Shown here piece after piece: positions 17,071 to 26,505 of a stretch of 58,634 bases of DNA (its first letter is position 1; each line of letters starts with the position of its first letter). Location of the stretch: the NCBI GenBank assembly GCA_937942435.1, contig CALDEM010000091.1:1-58634 (forward strand). Reading direction: 5' to 3'. The position numbers and the translations under genes were made by a program. The notes beneath the pieces are model-generated. The model saw only the letters and a list, made by a program, of their open reading frames with translations, made no database searches and was not told the DNA's origin. This stretch comes from an uncultured Saprospiraceae bacterium (GTDB lineage Bacteria; Bacteroidota; Bacteroidia; Chitinophagales; Saprospiraceae).

Positions 17071-18363
17071 CTATTTACTCATCATCCATGACCTAAAACT
17101 GTCATAGTTAGTACTTAGTGAATGGGCCACTTTTTTTCGATCGCTTAATACCGCTAATCGCTCAGGCACATCAATGGTTCCAAGTATAGGCTCCATGACT
17201 GGAAGAAACTTAGCGGGGTGTGCGGTTTCTAAAATTACGATGTTGCTATTAGGATGGTCCTTTTGGTAGGCTTGAGCAGCTAAATAGCCGACAGCACCAT
17301 GAGGATCCATCACATAATTGTATATATCGTATATCTCTTTAATCGCAACTCGTGTCTGGTCATCGTTATATGCATAACCGACGATATCGCCTTTCATATC
17401 TTCCCAAAGATGACCATACAGATCTTCCATTCTTCTAAAATTAGAAGGGGCACCTACATCCATAGCGTTGGATATAGTAGGCACAGATGGTCGAGGTGTA
17501 TAATGACCACTTTCTAAATACTGCGGTACTACATCATTAGCATTAGTTGCTGCTATATATTTAGAAACTGGCAATCCCATTCTTTTAGCTAATAAACCAG
17601 CAGTGAGATTTCCAAAGTTGCCAGAAGGTATACAGAAGACTACTTCCTCTTTATTTTCTAATTGCTTGAATGCTTCAAAGTAGTAGAAGCTCTGTGGGAT
17701 TAGTCTCGTGATATTGATTGAGTTAGCCGAACTCAACATATATTTCTCATTTACTTCTTTGTCAAGAAATGCCTGCTTTACAAGTGCTTGACAATCATCA
17801 AATGTGCCATCAATCTCAAGGGCTGTGATGTTCTGACCTAAAGTTGTTAACTGCTTTTCTTGTAGTGGACTCACCTTTCCAGAAGGATAAAGAATGATAA
17901 CATCTACATTGTCAACACCTAAGAATCCCGCAGCTACAGCTCCCCCAGTATCGCCACTGGTTGCAACAAGTATGGTCAGCTTTTTATCCGACCCTTCAGC
18001 AAGCCTTGACATTACTGCTGCCATAAAACGAGCTCCAAAGTCTTTAAAAGCCAATGATGGTCCATGCCATAATTCTAAAACATGGAGCTGATCATCAAGT
18101 GTTGATACAGGCGCTTGAAAGTTGATGGCTTGATTAATCAGCGATACAATCTGTGACTCATCAAAATCTGCTTTCAAATATTCTCTTGCTACCTCTATCG
18201 CAATCTCTTGAAAACTTAATTTAGAAAGTCTACTTATAAAATCTCCAGACAACTGCGGTATCTGGATGGGCATATACAATCCATTATCAGGAGGTAGACT
18301 CTGCAGGACTGCTGTCTTTAGATCAACTGTATGTTCTTTATTTTTTGTGCTATAAAATCGCAT
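17071..18363 (-). CDS. thrC: Threonine synthase
   Basis: ThrC converts O-phosphohomoserine to threonine with pyridoxal phosphate, the last step of threonine biosynthesis. The 430-residue protein has the cofactor lysine Lys107 in SLAFKDFGARF and the phosphate-binding ATSGDTGGAVAAG loop. The N-terminus (YSTKN, then GLYMP) is that of the long bacterial class. Cytoplasmic. It follows thrB by 35 bases and precedes mfd by 25. The usual aspartokinase-homoserine dehydrogenase gene is not in the window. Confidence 0.95.
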   Translation of the reverse strand: MRFYSTKNKEHTVDLKTAVLQSLPPDNGLYMPIQIPQLSGDFISRLSKLSFQEIAIEVAREYLKADFDESQIVSLINQAINFQAPVSTLDDQLHVLELWHGPSLAFKDFGARFMAAVMSRLAEGSDKKLTILVATSGDTGGAVAAGFLGVDNVDVIILYPSGKVSPLQEKQLTTLGQNITALEIDGTFDDCQALVKQAFLDKEVNEKYMLSSANSINITRLIPQSFYYFEAFKQLENKEEVVFCIPSGNFGNLTAGLLAKRMGLPVSKYIAATNANDVVPQYLESGHYTPRPSVPTISNAMDVGAPSNFRRMEDLYGHLWEDMKGDIVGYAYNDDQTRVAIKEIYDIYNYVMDPHGAVGYLAAQAYQKDHPNSNIVILETAHPAKFLPVMEPILGTIDVPERLAVLSDRKKVAHSLSTNYDSFRSWMMSK

Positions 18364-18398
18364 GCTCGTATCCTATCTTAAAATCTTAGATTTTCTAA

Positions 18399-19343
18399 TT
18401 ACATTTTATATGCGCCAGTCGTATTGATCTGCGATATGTATGGATGGGCGTTGATGTTCTGCTTAGCCAGATAACTTACGATAGCTGCACTTGCATTCTC
18501 AGCGACAAGAGAGTTTTGGGCAAACCCAAACATACTCGGACCTGCACCACTGATCGTATAATTCATCGCTCCTTCTTTGAGTGCCAATGACTGAAGCTCA
18601 TAGAAGTGAGGTATCAACTGTGCTCTTTGTGGCTCTATGATATGATCCGTGAGGCTCCTTCTCATAAGGTCCAAGTCAGACTTATACAAGCTAGCGACAA
18701 AAGAAGCGATATTCCCTGTCTGAGCGATCATCTTACTCAGTGATACGTCATCTCCCAAGACAGCTCTTGCATCCTTGGTTAAGATCTCGATCTCGGGATA
18801 AATCACAAAAACAGTTAAGCCTCGTGGCACGGGCAGCTTTAAAAAGTCAAAGGTTGCGTTATCTCTTATCAAGACCATGCCGCCAACCAAGGATGGTATA
18901 ACATTGTCACCATGGATCGCTCCATCTGCTGCACTTTCTCCTATCACAGCAAACTGTGCTAATGCTCGCTTCTCCAATGGCCTACCCAAGAGCTCATTGA
19001 CTGCCATGACGCCAGCTGCAGCACTAGCCGCACTGGACCCCATGCCGCTACCAAATGGCATTTTCTTATAGATCTCTATTTCTATCGGGGTATCCTCTTC
19101 TCCAAGGTGTTTCAGAAGAGCAACTGCGCCTTTAGTTGCTGTGTTCTTTTCTGGATCTCGCGGCAAGGACTTTTTAGTACCATGGATACTAGTTATAGTT
19201 AATCCAGGCTCACTACCAAATCGAGCTCTGATCTCATCTCCCGGTTTTTCTATCGCAAACCCGAGTATATCGTATCCTACAGCCACATTTGCCACAGTAG
19301 CAGGGGCAAAGACTCTTACGGCATGTTGCGTTCTTTTAGTCAT
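18399..19343 (-). CDS. thrB: Homoserine kinase
   Basis: ThrB phosphorylates homoserine with ATP, giving the substrate of threonine synthase encoded just downstream. The 314-residue protein is a GHMP kinase: ATP loop PFGSGMGSSAASAAAG at 96-111, an N-terminal APATVANVAVGYDILGFA and a C-terminal SGAGPSMFG glycine motif. Length and motifs are complete. The start codon lies 15-22 bases from a TACTTTTG box (19358-19365, minus strand), a likely -7 element for a thrB-thrC-mfd transcript with a very short leader. Confidence 0.94.
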   Translation of the reverse strand: MTKRTQHAVRVFAPATVANVAVGYDILGFAIEKPGDEIRARFGSEPGLTITSIHGTKKSLPRDPEKNTATKGAVALLKHLGEEDTPIEIEIYKKMPFGSGMGSSAASAAAGVMAVNELLGRPLEKRALAQFAVIGESAADGAIHGDNVIPSLVGGMVLIRDNATFDFLKLPVPRGLTVFVIYPEIEILTKDARAVLGDDVSLSKMIAQTGNIASFVASLYKSDLDLMRRSLTDHIIEPQRAQLIPHFYELQSLALKEGAMNYTISGAGPSMFGFAQNSLVAENASAAIVSYLAKQNINAHPYISQINTTGAYKM

Positions 19344-19357
19344 CTCTTATCGTAAGA

Positions 19358-19365
19358 CAAAAGTA
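19358..19365 (-). promoter_or_regulatory. Candidate -7 box (TACTTTTG) for thrB
   Basis: On the minus strand the bases read TACTTTTG, matching TAnnTTTG, the -7 consensus of Bacteroidota. No TTG is found 17-23 bases upstream, so the -33 part is missing or diverged. The position would give a leader of about ten bases. Confidence 0.35.
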
Positions 19366-19480
19366 ACCCAAAATGCATGCCGATGATGCCCCATTGCTGT
19401 CATAATATTGGACACTCATTTGTCAATCGAACAAAGAGCATGTACAACCCAATACACTGGATTAACATTAACTTGCGCTT

Positions 19481-20122
19481 ATGGGGCGTAAGGTTCTGCT
19501 TTTCATCTTTGCGATTGTATCCATGGCAGACTTATATCAAGTCTACCTAGGAGGTAACCGTGTATGGACCAAACCATTGATCATGTTGGCTTTGGGAGGC
19601 TATTATCTTTTACATCTTAAGGATATAAATAGCAGTGGTAAGTTCATAATTTTAGTCGCGATTGTATCAGCATGGGTAGGAGATGTTCTTCTCCTTTCAG
19701 ATGACTACTTTCTTTTTGGGCTTGGATCATTCTTGATCATGCAAGTACTTTTTAGCATATCTTTTTGGAAGGATCGCTCTATTAGTCAGTCGTCTTTTCT
19801 CTATGGCGCATTCTTGTTATTGAGCACAGGAGCTATTACGGCATTTTTATGGGATAGTTTAGGTGATATGGTTCTACCAGTGATCATTTATACATTGGCG
19901 ATCGCATTGATGTCATTAACAGCTTTTGCACGAAGCAGAGATCTATCTGGCTATTGGCTTGTATTTGGAGGTACTTTACTATTTATGATCTCTGACACTG
20001 TTCTGGGCATTCATGAGTTCACTGATCTGAACCTTGGCAAGCTCACTGTTATGAGCACATATATTTTAGCTCAATATTTCATTGTTGATGGCTATATTAA
20101 AGGGCACGCACATGAAGGATAA
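19481..20122 (+). CDS. YhhN/TMEM86 family membrane protein (lysoplasmalogenase-like)
   Basis: This 213-residue protein has about eight hydrophobic helices. It shows the family landmarks KPLIM near residue 32, WVGDVLLL near 67, LLFMISDTVLG near 165 and a Tyr-x-x-Ala-Gln pair near the end. YhhN/TMEM86 proteins include animal lysoplasmalogenase, which cleaves the vinyl-ether bond of lysoplasmalogens; the bacterial substrate is usually unknown. Inner membrane. The stop overlaps the start of the next gene by 11 bases, implying translational coupling with the GT2 glycosyltransferase. Confidence 0.8.
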   Translation: MGRKVLLFIFAIVSMADLYQVYLGGNRVWTKPLIMLALGGYYLLHLKDINSSGKFIILVAIVSAWVGDVLLLSDDYFLFGLGSFLIMQVLFSISFWKDRSISQSSFLYGAFLLLSTGAITAFLWDSLGDMVLPVIIYTLAIALMSLTAFARSRDLSGYWLVFGGTLLFMISDTVLGIHEFTDLNLGKLTVMSTYILAQYFIVDGYIKGHAHEG

Positions 20123-20960
20123 GAGTATATCAGTAATCATCCCTGTCTACAATGGTCAAGACTTTATCAACCGATGTCTGACCTCCATGATTGAGCAACC
20201 AGAGTTAACAGAGATTATAGTTGTAGATGATGGCTCAACAGATGAGTCAGTCGATATGATTAACGCTTTCGCAAATAAGGACAAAAGAATATCTCTTCTG
20301 CAGCACAAGAACAATTCTAATCTCGGGCGAAGCACATCACGCAATCTTGGCATCCGAAATACATCAAGTAAATGGATAACTTTTTGTGATATCGACGACT
20401 ATTATCTACCTAACAGATTTAAAGAGTTCACGACAATGGAGCTCGACCACATTGATGGAACTTATGAGGCAGTTTTATCTGATTATAAAAATCATTCGAA
20501 AGCTTCTTTGACTCAAGAACTGACTGCTGTCACAAAGAGTTTTGATCAACCTTTTGAACTTCAAGATTTTCTAATTAGCAATAGAGAAGAGCGTATATCA
20601 ATCATCAGTCTCATCATCAGAAAATCGAAAGTCCAAGAAGTTGGATACTTTGACGAAGGCCTCATGATTGGCGAAGACACTGACTTGATATGGCGTTTAG
20701 CCAGTACAAGCAAACTCCAATACATCCCAACAGATCCTCCAAACGTAATCCGAGGTGTTCATGAACACAATAGTTATCAAGATCAAAAGCAAGTCGATCA
20801 AGCGAGAAAGATATTTTATAAAAAGTGGATGGCAGAGATGGACAGGTATGGGCTTTCTGATTCGGCCAAAAAGAGGATCACAGAATCATACCATCACTAC
20901 AGTGATCACAAGTTGAACAAGCTAAAATCGAAATTAGGAAAGCTACTAAGAGATCTGTAG
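20112..20960 (+). CDS. GT2 family glycosyltransferase
   Basis: This is a 282-residue single-domain GT-A glycosyltransferase. It opens with ISVIIPVYNGQDFINRCL, followed by EIIVVDDGSTDES (nucleotide-sugar site), the metal-binding CDIDD near 95, and GEDTDLIWRLA near 191 as the acceptor/base region. No membrane helix, so cytoplasmic or peripheral. I chose ATG 20112, inside the end of the upstream gene, because the family N-terminus starts there; an upstream ATG at 20082 would add ten non-conserved residues. The donor sugar cannot be read from sequence. It converges with crcB with no intervening base. Confidence 0.85.
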   Translation: MKDKSISVIIPVYNGQDFINRCLTSMIEQPELTEIIVVDDGSTDESVDMINAFANKDKRISLLQHKNNSNLGRSTSRNLGIRNTSSKWITFCDIDDYYLPNRFKEFTTMELDHIDGTYEAVLSDYKNHSKASLTQELTAVTKSFDQPFELQDFLISNREERISIISLIIRKSKVQEVGYFDEGLMIGEDTDLIWRLASTSKLQYIPTDPPNVIRGVHEHNSYQDQKQVDQARKIFYKKWMAEMDRYGLSDSAKKRITESYHHYSDHKLNKLKSKLGKLLRDL

Positions 20961-21335
20961 TTAGATCGATGCAGTCACAAACCTTGATAAAAACATACCT
21001 ATCAAAATACATAATACTCCAGCTACGATACTTAGCAATAGGTAAAGCATCGTTGAGACTACATGATCACCTTGATACAACTGCACCAGCTCCCCACTAA
21101 AGGTTGAAAATGTACTGAAGCCTCCACAAAATCCAGTCATCAGCAGTAAACGTTGCTCATTTTTCAATATCCCTTCTGCATTCATCCCAATTAGAAAACC
21201 AAGAATCAAGCAACTGATGATATTTGCGGTAAGCGTGCCATAATGTAATTGCGAAAGAGGCCACAGCTTTGTGACGCCATATCTACAGATACTTCCTAAG
21301 CCTCCTCCGATGAAGACATAGAAAATCAAATTCAC
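20961..21335 (-). CDS. crcB: Fluoride exporter CrcB/Fluc
   Basis: This 124-residue four-helix protein forms a dual-topology dimeric fluoride channel in the inner membrane. Landmarks are GGGLGSICRYG (10-20), Asn38 in TANIIS, and the phenylalanine-box segment GFCGGFSTFSTF (68-79). The start is GTG at 21335, overlapping the TGA stop of the WecA-type gene as GTGA, so the two are translationally coupled. No fluoride riboswitch is seen in front of it, as expected for an internal operon gene. Confidence 0.92.
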   Translation of the reverse strand: MNLIFYVFIGGGLGSICRYGVTKLWPLSQLHYGTLTANIISCLILGFLIGMNAEGILKNEQRLLLMTGFCGGFSTFSTFSGELVQLYQGDHVVSTMLYLLLSIVAGVLCILIGMFLSRFVTASI

Positions 21336-22363
21336 GGTTCAGTACGTAGCACATCTCTCCCCTTGAGGTAGATGCTGAGGTGAAGGCACTGTGTAAGACA
21401 GACTGCGATACCCATAGATATCAATAAAAATGTCGTAGGACTCATCTCTTGAAGTCTAATCGCTAGCATCAAAAATCCAGTATTAACAACTAAGAGCAAC
21501 GACGTTGATTGCATGTGTGATAGACCTAACTCTAACAATAGATGATGGATGTGATTCTTATCCGGTTGAAATGGCGACTTGCCATTTAATAATCTCTGAA
21601 CAAAGACACGCGTCGTATCAAATGCCGGCAGTATAAATAACCCAATGGCAATCGTAGATGCAGAAACAAATGAAGGAATGACTGCTGACGCCTCTACCTC
21701 CAAAAACTGAATCACCAATACGGTACACATAGTGCCCAGGACAAGAGAACCTGTATCACCCATAAATATCTTAGACGGTGAGATGTTGTACTTGAGAAAT
21801 GCTAAAGTTGCACCTGCCGTAGTGATAGCTAATATCGCAAAAGCTGCTTCTCCCATAAAGAAGAACCATGTACCGATAACAGAAAGTACGAGGATGCTGA
21901 TGCTGCCACAGAGTGCATCTATACCATCGATCAGATTAAACGAGTTAATTAAAAAGATAAAGACCACAGTAGTTATAAGGATACTTACCATCTCTGGCAA
22001 ATCATAGATCCCAAAGAGACCATGGAGATTAGTCAGCTTAATCTCAGCACAAAAAATGATCAACGCAACGCCTAACAATTGTCCAAACAACTTAGCTGCA
22101 GGGGTGAGAGGATCAAGGTCATCTCTCGCTCCAACTAAGAATATGATCGTCAGTGCAGCAAATACATATCTGATCTGATCCATATTCTCCGATGGTATAA
22201 AAAGCAGAGATATGAGCACACAGCTCAAGAAGATGCCTACGCCACCAAAGGATGGAGTGACCTGCTTGTGGGCCTTACGCTCGGATGGAGCATCGACGAT
22301 ACCTCTTCTTAGAGCTATCCTAATGATGCTGGGCATCGCTAGATAGCAAACAAGAAATGCCAT
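21332..22363 (-). CDS. WecA/TagO/MraY-family undecaprenyl-phosphate sugar-1-phosphate transferase
   Basis: The 343-residue polytopic enzyme transfers a sugar-1-phosphate from a UDP-sugar to undecaprenyl phosphate, starting surface polysaccharide assembly. Motifs are SFGGVGIF near 38, Asp81-Asp82 in GARDD, NSFNLIDGID (140-149), MGDTGS and the cytosolic NHIHH signature typical of the WecA/TagO branch rather than MraY. The ATG at 22363 gives a short first helix; the frame stays open 21 codons further upstream with hydrophobic residues but no ATG, GTG or TTG, so the true start may be a rarer codon. It overlaps crcB by four bases. Confidence 0.85.
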   Translation of the reverse strand: MAFLVCYLAMPSIIRIALRRGIVDAPSERKAHKQVTPSFGGVGIFLSCVLISLLFIPSENMDQIRYVFAALTIIFLVGARDDLDPLTPAAKLFGQLLGVALIIFCAEIKLTNLHGLFGIYDLPEMVSILITTVVFIFLINSFNLIDGIDALCGSISILVLSVIGTWFFFMGEAAFAILAITTAGATLAFLKYNISPSKIFMGDTGSLVLGTMCTVLVIQFLEVEASAVIPSFVSASTIAIGLFILPAFDTTRVFVQRLLNGKSPFQPDKNHIHHLLLELGLSHMQSTSLLLVVNTGFLMLAIRLQEMSPTTFLLISMGIAVCLTQCLHLSIYLKGRDVLRTEP

Positions 22364-22512
22364 TAAAAAAGAGGCAATTAGTTCAATAATAGAAGTGTCC
22401 AGAGCTGAGGTTATTCTTTCTGGGCTCTAATGTAAAGAAATATTATAATAAATCTTAATATTTAAAGTGCTCTGTCACACAATCTCATATACATAGAGTT
22501 ATTATAATATGT

Positions 22513-23250
22513 TTATAACTCACATAAATGGCCATTTTCCTTGATCCACTTCTCATGCTTCTTATATGATGGCATGACTTGCTCCACTATGGCCCAGTAC
22601 TCTGGAGAATGATTCATCTCGATGCGATGAGATAACTCATGTACAAATATATAGTCTTGGACATCAGCTGGAGCAAGGAGTGTTTTGGTGGAGATATTGA
22701 TATTGCCACTACTTGAGCAACTCCCCCAGTTAGATGAGTTGTTCTTGATCCGAACCTTCTTGATAGGCTGCTTAAAATAGTGATCATTGATATCATGGAT
22801 GCGCTTGGTTACTCTGGATAATTGATCCTTACCGATCAGTCTTGACATCAATGTCCTTATCGTTCTTGCGCTAAATGCCTCAGGCATGTCATTGTTAAGG
22901 TTAAGATGCATGACATTGCCGATGAGCTTGCCAGCTGAAGTCGACCTTTCTGACATCTTAAGCTCGAGGATATAATCTTTAAATGGTGTATGTACAGTAT
23001 GACCACTTACATAGTCGGTCACTCTAAATCTCTGGATGACATCCGGCCTTTCGACTATTTGTTTCTTGAGCCATTCCATAGCCCATGATCTATAGGACTG
23101 ATCCATGATCTTGGCTCCCATCCTAGGTATCCTAAGGTTCACTCCTTTTTGAGTGATTGATATACGATTATTATATCTGCGCTCTTTGTAAATGTAAACG
23201 GGGATTTCAAGCCCGTCTACATTCCATATTTCCTTAAGCGCTTTGGCCAT
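22513..23250 (-). CDS. YgjP/DUF45 zinc metallopeptidase-like protein
   Basis: The 245-residue protein carries the DUF45 (M48-like, WLM/SprT-related) signature: HELSHRIEMNHSPEYW with zinc ligands His204 and His208, catalytic Glu205 and third ligand His214. An upstream NWGSCSSSGNI segment at 174-184 is also conserved in the family. No signal peptide. The physiological substrate is unclear for most members. The start lies five bases after the serC stop, so it is very probably cotranscribed with serC. Confidence 0.85.
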   Translation of the reverse strand: MAKALKEIWNVDGLEIPVYIYKERRYNNRISITQKGVNLRIPRMGAKIMDQSYRSWAMEWLKKQIVERPDVIQRFRVTDYVSGHTVHTPFKDYILELKMSERSTSAGKLIGNVMHLNLNNDMPEAFSARTIRTLMSRLIGKDQLSRVTKRIHDINDHYFKQPIKKVRIKNNSSNWGSCSSSGNINISTKTLLAPADVQDYIFVHELSHRIEMNHSPEYWAIVEQVMPSYKKHEKWIKENGHLCEL

Positions 23251-23255
23251 GGGCC

Positions 23256-24326
23256 TTATGCATTAGCTTTTTCAAACTCCGTAATCACTTCTACCAGTTT
23301 CTGGACCCCTCCTATCGACATAGCATTGTAGATAGAAGCTCTAAAACCACCCACTGATCTATGACCTTTGACTCCATTGCAACCGGCTGCTGCACATGCC
23401 TCTAAGAAAGCTGGAGCGAGTGACTCATCTTTGATCAAGAAAACAGCATTCATCTTAGACCGATCTTCTTTCTTGGCTCGACCATAGAACAACTCACTGT
23501 TGTCAAGGGTAGAATATATGAGATCTGCTTTGGCCGTGTTGAGTGCATCTACCTTATCTACGCCTCCATGTTTTTTGATCCATCTCATCGTCAACATACT
23601 TACGTAAATAGGAAAAACTGGAGGAGTATTAAACATAGAACCTTTGCCTATATGCGTGTTATAATTTAGCATCGTCGGTACTTTTCTCACTGGCTCAGCA
23701 ACAAAGTCCTTTTTTACGATGGCCATTGTGACACCTGATGGGCCCATATTCTTTTGCGCGCCTGCGTAGATGATTCCAAATTTTGAAACATCAATCGATC
23801 GACTAAATATATCAGAAGACATATCAGCAACGATAGGCACATCCACATCTGGAAATGATTGAAACTGAGTACCGAAGATGGTATTATTACTAGTTAGGTG
23901 TACATATTTGGCATCAGCTGGTACACTATAACCTTTTGGTATACTATCATAGCCTTCTTCTTTGCTACTTGCGATCACATTAACATTGCCATAGAGCTCC
24001 GCCTCTTTGATTGCTTTGGCAGACCACGTACCTGTATCAACATATGCCACCGTTTCACCCTCACCAAGAAGATTCATCGTAGTCATCATAAACTGAGAGC
24101 TTGCTCCTCCTTGTAAGAAGAGCACTTCATATCCTTCTGGTACGTTCAGAAGTTCTTTTGCAAGTGCTACGGCTTCATCCATAACCGCTTGAAACTCCTT
24201 AGACCTATGTGAGATCTCTAAGATACTAAGCCCGATACCATTAAAATCTTTAACGGCTTCTGACGCTTCCGCAAATACTTCTTGTGGAAGAATAGCAGGT
24301 CCTGCGCTAAAATTATACACTTTCAA
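23256..24326 (-). CDS. serC: Phosphoserine aminotransferase
   Basis: SerC transaminates 3-phosphohydroxypyruvate to phosphoserine in serine synthesis, and can act in the pyridoxal phosphate route. The 356-residue class V aminotransferase begins NFSAGPAILP, carries the cofactor lysine Lys192 in GAQKNMGPSG, and ends with the MNAVFLI and GHRSVGGFRASIYNA motifs that read the phosphate. Length is normal. serA and serB are not in the window. A TACTTTTG box about 70 bases upstream is a plausible -7 element. Confidence 0.95.
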   Translation of the reverse strand: MKVYNFSAGPAILPQEVFAEASEAVKDFNGIGLSILEISHRSKEFQAVMDEAVALAKELLNVPEGYEVLFLQGGASSQFMMTTMNLLGEGETVAYVDTGTWSAKAIKEAELYGNVNVIASSKEEGYDSIPKGYSVPADAKYVHLTSNNTIFGTQFQSFPDVDVPIVADMSSDIFSRSIDVSKFGIIYAGAQKNMGPSGVTMAIVKKDFVAEPVRKVPTMLNYNTHIGKGSMFNTPPVFPIYVSMLTMRWIKKHGGVDKVDALNTAKADLIYSTLDNSELFYGRAKKEDRSKMNAVFLIKDESLAPAFLEACAAAGCNGVKGHRSVGGFRASIYNAMSIGGVQKLVEVITEFEKANA

Positions 24327-24396
24327 TATTCCTTATTTTTCAATGATGAACGACGATTAAGTCAGCTCGATTAATCTACTTAACCTTTTAAGCACG

Positions 24397-24404
24397 CAAA
24401 AGTA
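24397..24404 (-). promoter_or_regulatory. Candidate -7 box (TACTTTTG) for serC
   Basis: Reads TACTTTTG on the minus strand, matching TAnnTTTG. About 20 bases upstream stands TTA where TTG is expected. The predicted serC leader is about 65 bases. Confidence 0.35.
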
Positions 24405-24430
24405 CATTACGCTTTTATATAATGTAACCC

Positions 24431-25954
24431 TTATGATGGAAAAGTCACAAGTGAAACGCCTGTCATCACCGCTGGCTGCTTGACATTCATAAGTGCCAAT
24501 ATTGTTGGCGCTATATCTGCCAACTTCCCATCTTGTATCTGTCCGCCCTTATTGCTTTTAGAGACATAGATCACAGGTACAAGATTAGTTGTATGCGCAG
24601 TATGAGGTGTTCCATCTTCATTGATCATTAACTCCGCATTGCCATGATCCGCAATCACAACGATCTCATAGTCTTTGTCAAGCGCTGTATCCACTAGCTC
24701 CTTAAGACACTGATCTACAACTTCACATGCTTTTTGAGCTGCATCAAAATCACCGGTATGTCCCACCATGTCAGCATTGGCATAATTAAGACATATGAAG
24801 TCAGGAGCATCGTCCTTTATGCGATCACAGATCGCCTTTGTAACGGCATGTGCAGACATCTCAGGCGCGAGATCATATGTCGCGACTTTTGGTGAAGGAA
24901 TAACTATCCTATCCTCTAATGAAAATGGTTCTTCACGACCACCATTAAAGAAAAAAGTGACATGTGGGTACTTCTCTGTTTCTGCTATTCTTACTTGACT
25001 GAGTCCAGCTGCGCTTACAACTTGTCCTAAAGTTTGAGCTATATCCTCTTTGTCATAGACTACGTGGATACCTTTATAGCTCTGATCATAGTTAGACATT
25101 GTAACCATGTAAAGGGGCAACTTCAGAAGACCTTGATCTTTAAAGTCTTCTTGTGTTAGGGCCCTTGTGATTTGTCTTGGTCGATCTGTGCGATAGTTAA
25201 AAAACAAAACCGCGTCGTCTCCATTGATCAAACCAACTTCATCAACTATATACGGTTCTATAAACTCGTCGGTAATACCTGACCTATAAGATGCCTCCAG
25301 TGATGCGATCAGATCATCAGTCCTTTCACCTACCCCATTAACCATCAGGTCATATGCTTTTTTGATACGCTCCCATCTCAGATCTCTATCCATTGCATAA
25401 TATCGTCCTATAGCTGTGGCAATCTTGGCCGACGTATCTTTTATCTCACTTTGTAGATCAGCAACATATCGAGATCCTCCTTTAGGATCAGTATCTCGAC
25501 CATCCATAAAAGCATGTATGAAGATGTCTTTGACCCCTGCATCAGAGAAGATATGACACAAGGCTTTTAAGTGCTCTATATGCGCATGTACTCCACCATC
25601 TGATAACAATCCCATCAAGTGGATAGGCTTGTCATTAGTATTTGCATAATTGATTAATGCTTGGATGGCTGGTGTAGATTGAAGCGTTTTTTCTTTAACA
25701 GCCTTGTTTATACGAGCTAACTCTTGATAGACTACTCGACCAGCACCGATATTGAGGTGCCCCACTTCACTGTTACCCATTTGGCCTTCTGGGAGTCCAA
25801 CGTCCTCTCCATATGTGGTCAGATGAGCGTTGGGGTAATCACGCATCAACTGATCAAAAAATGGCGTTTCCCCTTCTTTAATAGCATCTACTTCTGGGCG
25901 CTTACCCAATCCCCAGCCATCTAAAATGACTAGCATTGACTTTTTAGTATTCAT
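24431..25954 (-). CDS. gpmI: 2,3-bisphosphoglycerate-independent phosphoglycerate mutase
   Basis: GpmI interconverts 3- and 2-phosphoglycerate in glycolysis and gluconeogenesis. The 507-residue enzyme belongs to the alkaline phosphatase superfamily and needs two Mn ions. Metal ligand Asp12 lies in ILDGWG, catalytic Ser62 in GNSEVGHLNIGAGR, and further metal residues in ANADMVGHTGDF and ADHGNAE. Length is exactly that of the family. Cytoplasmic. Its stop is 104 bases from the serC start on the same strand. Confidence 0.96.
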   Translation of the reverse strand: MNTKKSMLVILDGWGLGKRPEVDAIKEGETPFFDQLMRDYPNAHLTTYGEDVGLPEGQMGNSEVGHLNIGAGRVVYQELARINKAVKEKTLQSTPAIQALINYANTNDKPIHLMGLLSDGGVHAHIEHLKALCHIFSDAGVKDIFIHAFMDGRDTDPKGGSRYVADLQSEIKDTSAKIATAIGRYYAMDRDLRWERIKKAYDLMVNGVGERTDDLIASLEASYRSGITDEFIEPYIVDEVGLINGDDAVLFFNYRTDRPRQITRALTQEDFKDQGLLKLPLYMVTMSNYDQSYKGIHVVYDKEDIAQTLGQVVSAAGLSQVRIAETEKYPHVTFFFNGGREEPFSLEDRIVIPSPKVATYDLAPEMSAHAVTKAICDRIKDDAPDFICLNYANADMVGHTGDFDAAQKACEVVDQCLKELVDTALDKDYEIVVIADHGNAELMINEDGTPHTAHTTNLVPVIYVSKSNKGGQIQDGKLADIAPTILALMNVKQPAVMTGVSLVTFPS

Positions 25955-26150
25955 ATTCCTTTTTCCCTAAATAATGACGCCATAAAGATAGTACAAGTAA
26001 CAGCTGATTAAGCATAATTGATAGTGAACACAATATTTGGCATAAGCCACCACGTTAATAAACCCTACTTAACAAACAAAATCAAGTTAGCCTATAGGAC
26101 ACCCTTTACGATTACCATTAAACGAACTTTTTTCTAACCAAATCGTAAAC

Positions 26151-26498
26151 ATGATAATCCTCAGTGCGCTGTCCTTACTGATTACACTACCTATCTCAGA
26201 GGAAGCTTTCTCTCACTACCAAGAGTTAACTACTCAACTAGATCGCCAAGTCGAATGGATAGATGATCGAGGCAGTGCTCGTGTAAGTCAGAAACAGGCC
26301 GAAAAACTTCTTACTCAACTATCTGAAGGTATGAATCAAGAGTCTTTCTCTATGCGCCACAGTAGTGACTGGAAAAAAGGGAAGTGCTTTAAAATCATAC
26401 ATGTCAAACAAGCCGATCAGGGCTTTAGAGTCTTCTTCCAGTGCGCAAAGAAGGGTAACCATAAGGTGGTCACTAAAGTCAAGGTCACCACATTATAA
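26151..26498 (+). CDS. Small secreted DUF4783-like protein
   Basis: The 115-residue protein has a hydrophobic N-terminus that can act as a signal peptide (1-14 or so). The body follows the DUF4783 pattern: ARVSQKQAEKLLTQL, then a Phe-x-x-x-His motif (FSMRHSSDW), a polar strand, and a final FRVFFQCAKKGN segment. Such proteins have an NTF2-like fold and no known role. It lies divergent from gpmI and converges with the TIGR02757 gene seven bases away. The match is by recall of the domain pattern, so moderate. Confidence 0.55.
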   Translation: MIILSALSLLITLPISEEAFSHYQELTTQLDRQVEWIDDRGSARVSQKQAEKLLTQLSEGMNQESFSMRHSSDWKKGKCFKIIHVKQADQGFRVFFQCAKKGNHKVVTKVKVTTL

Positions 26499-26505
26499 TA
26501 GAACA

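Noticed and set aside
21336..22512. Fluoride riboswitch in front of crcB or its operon
   Set aside because: crcB starts inside the stop of the upstream gene and the 149-base leader of the operon shows no fold or consensus I can recognise.
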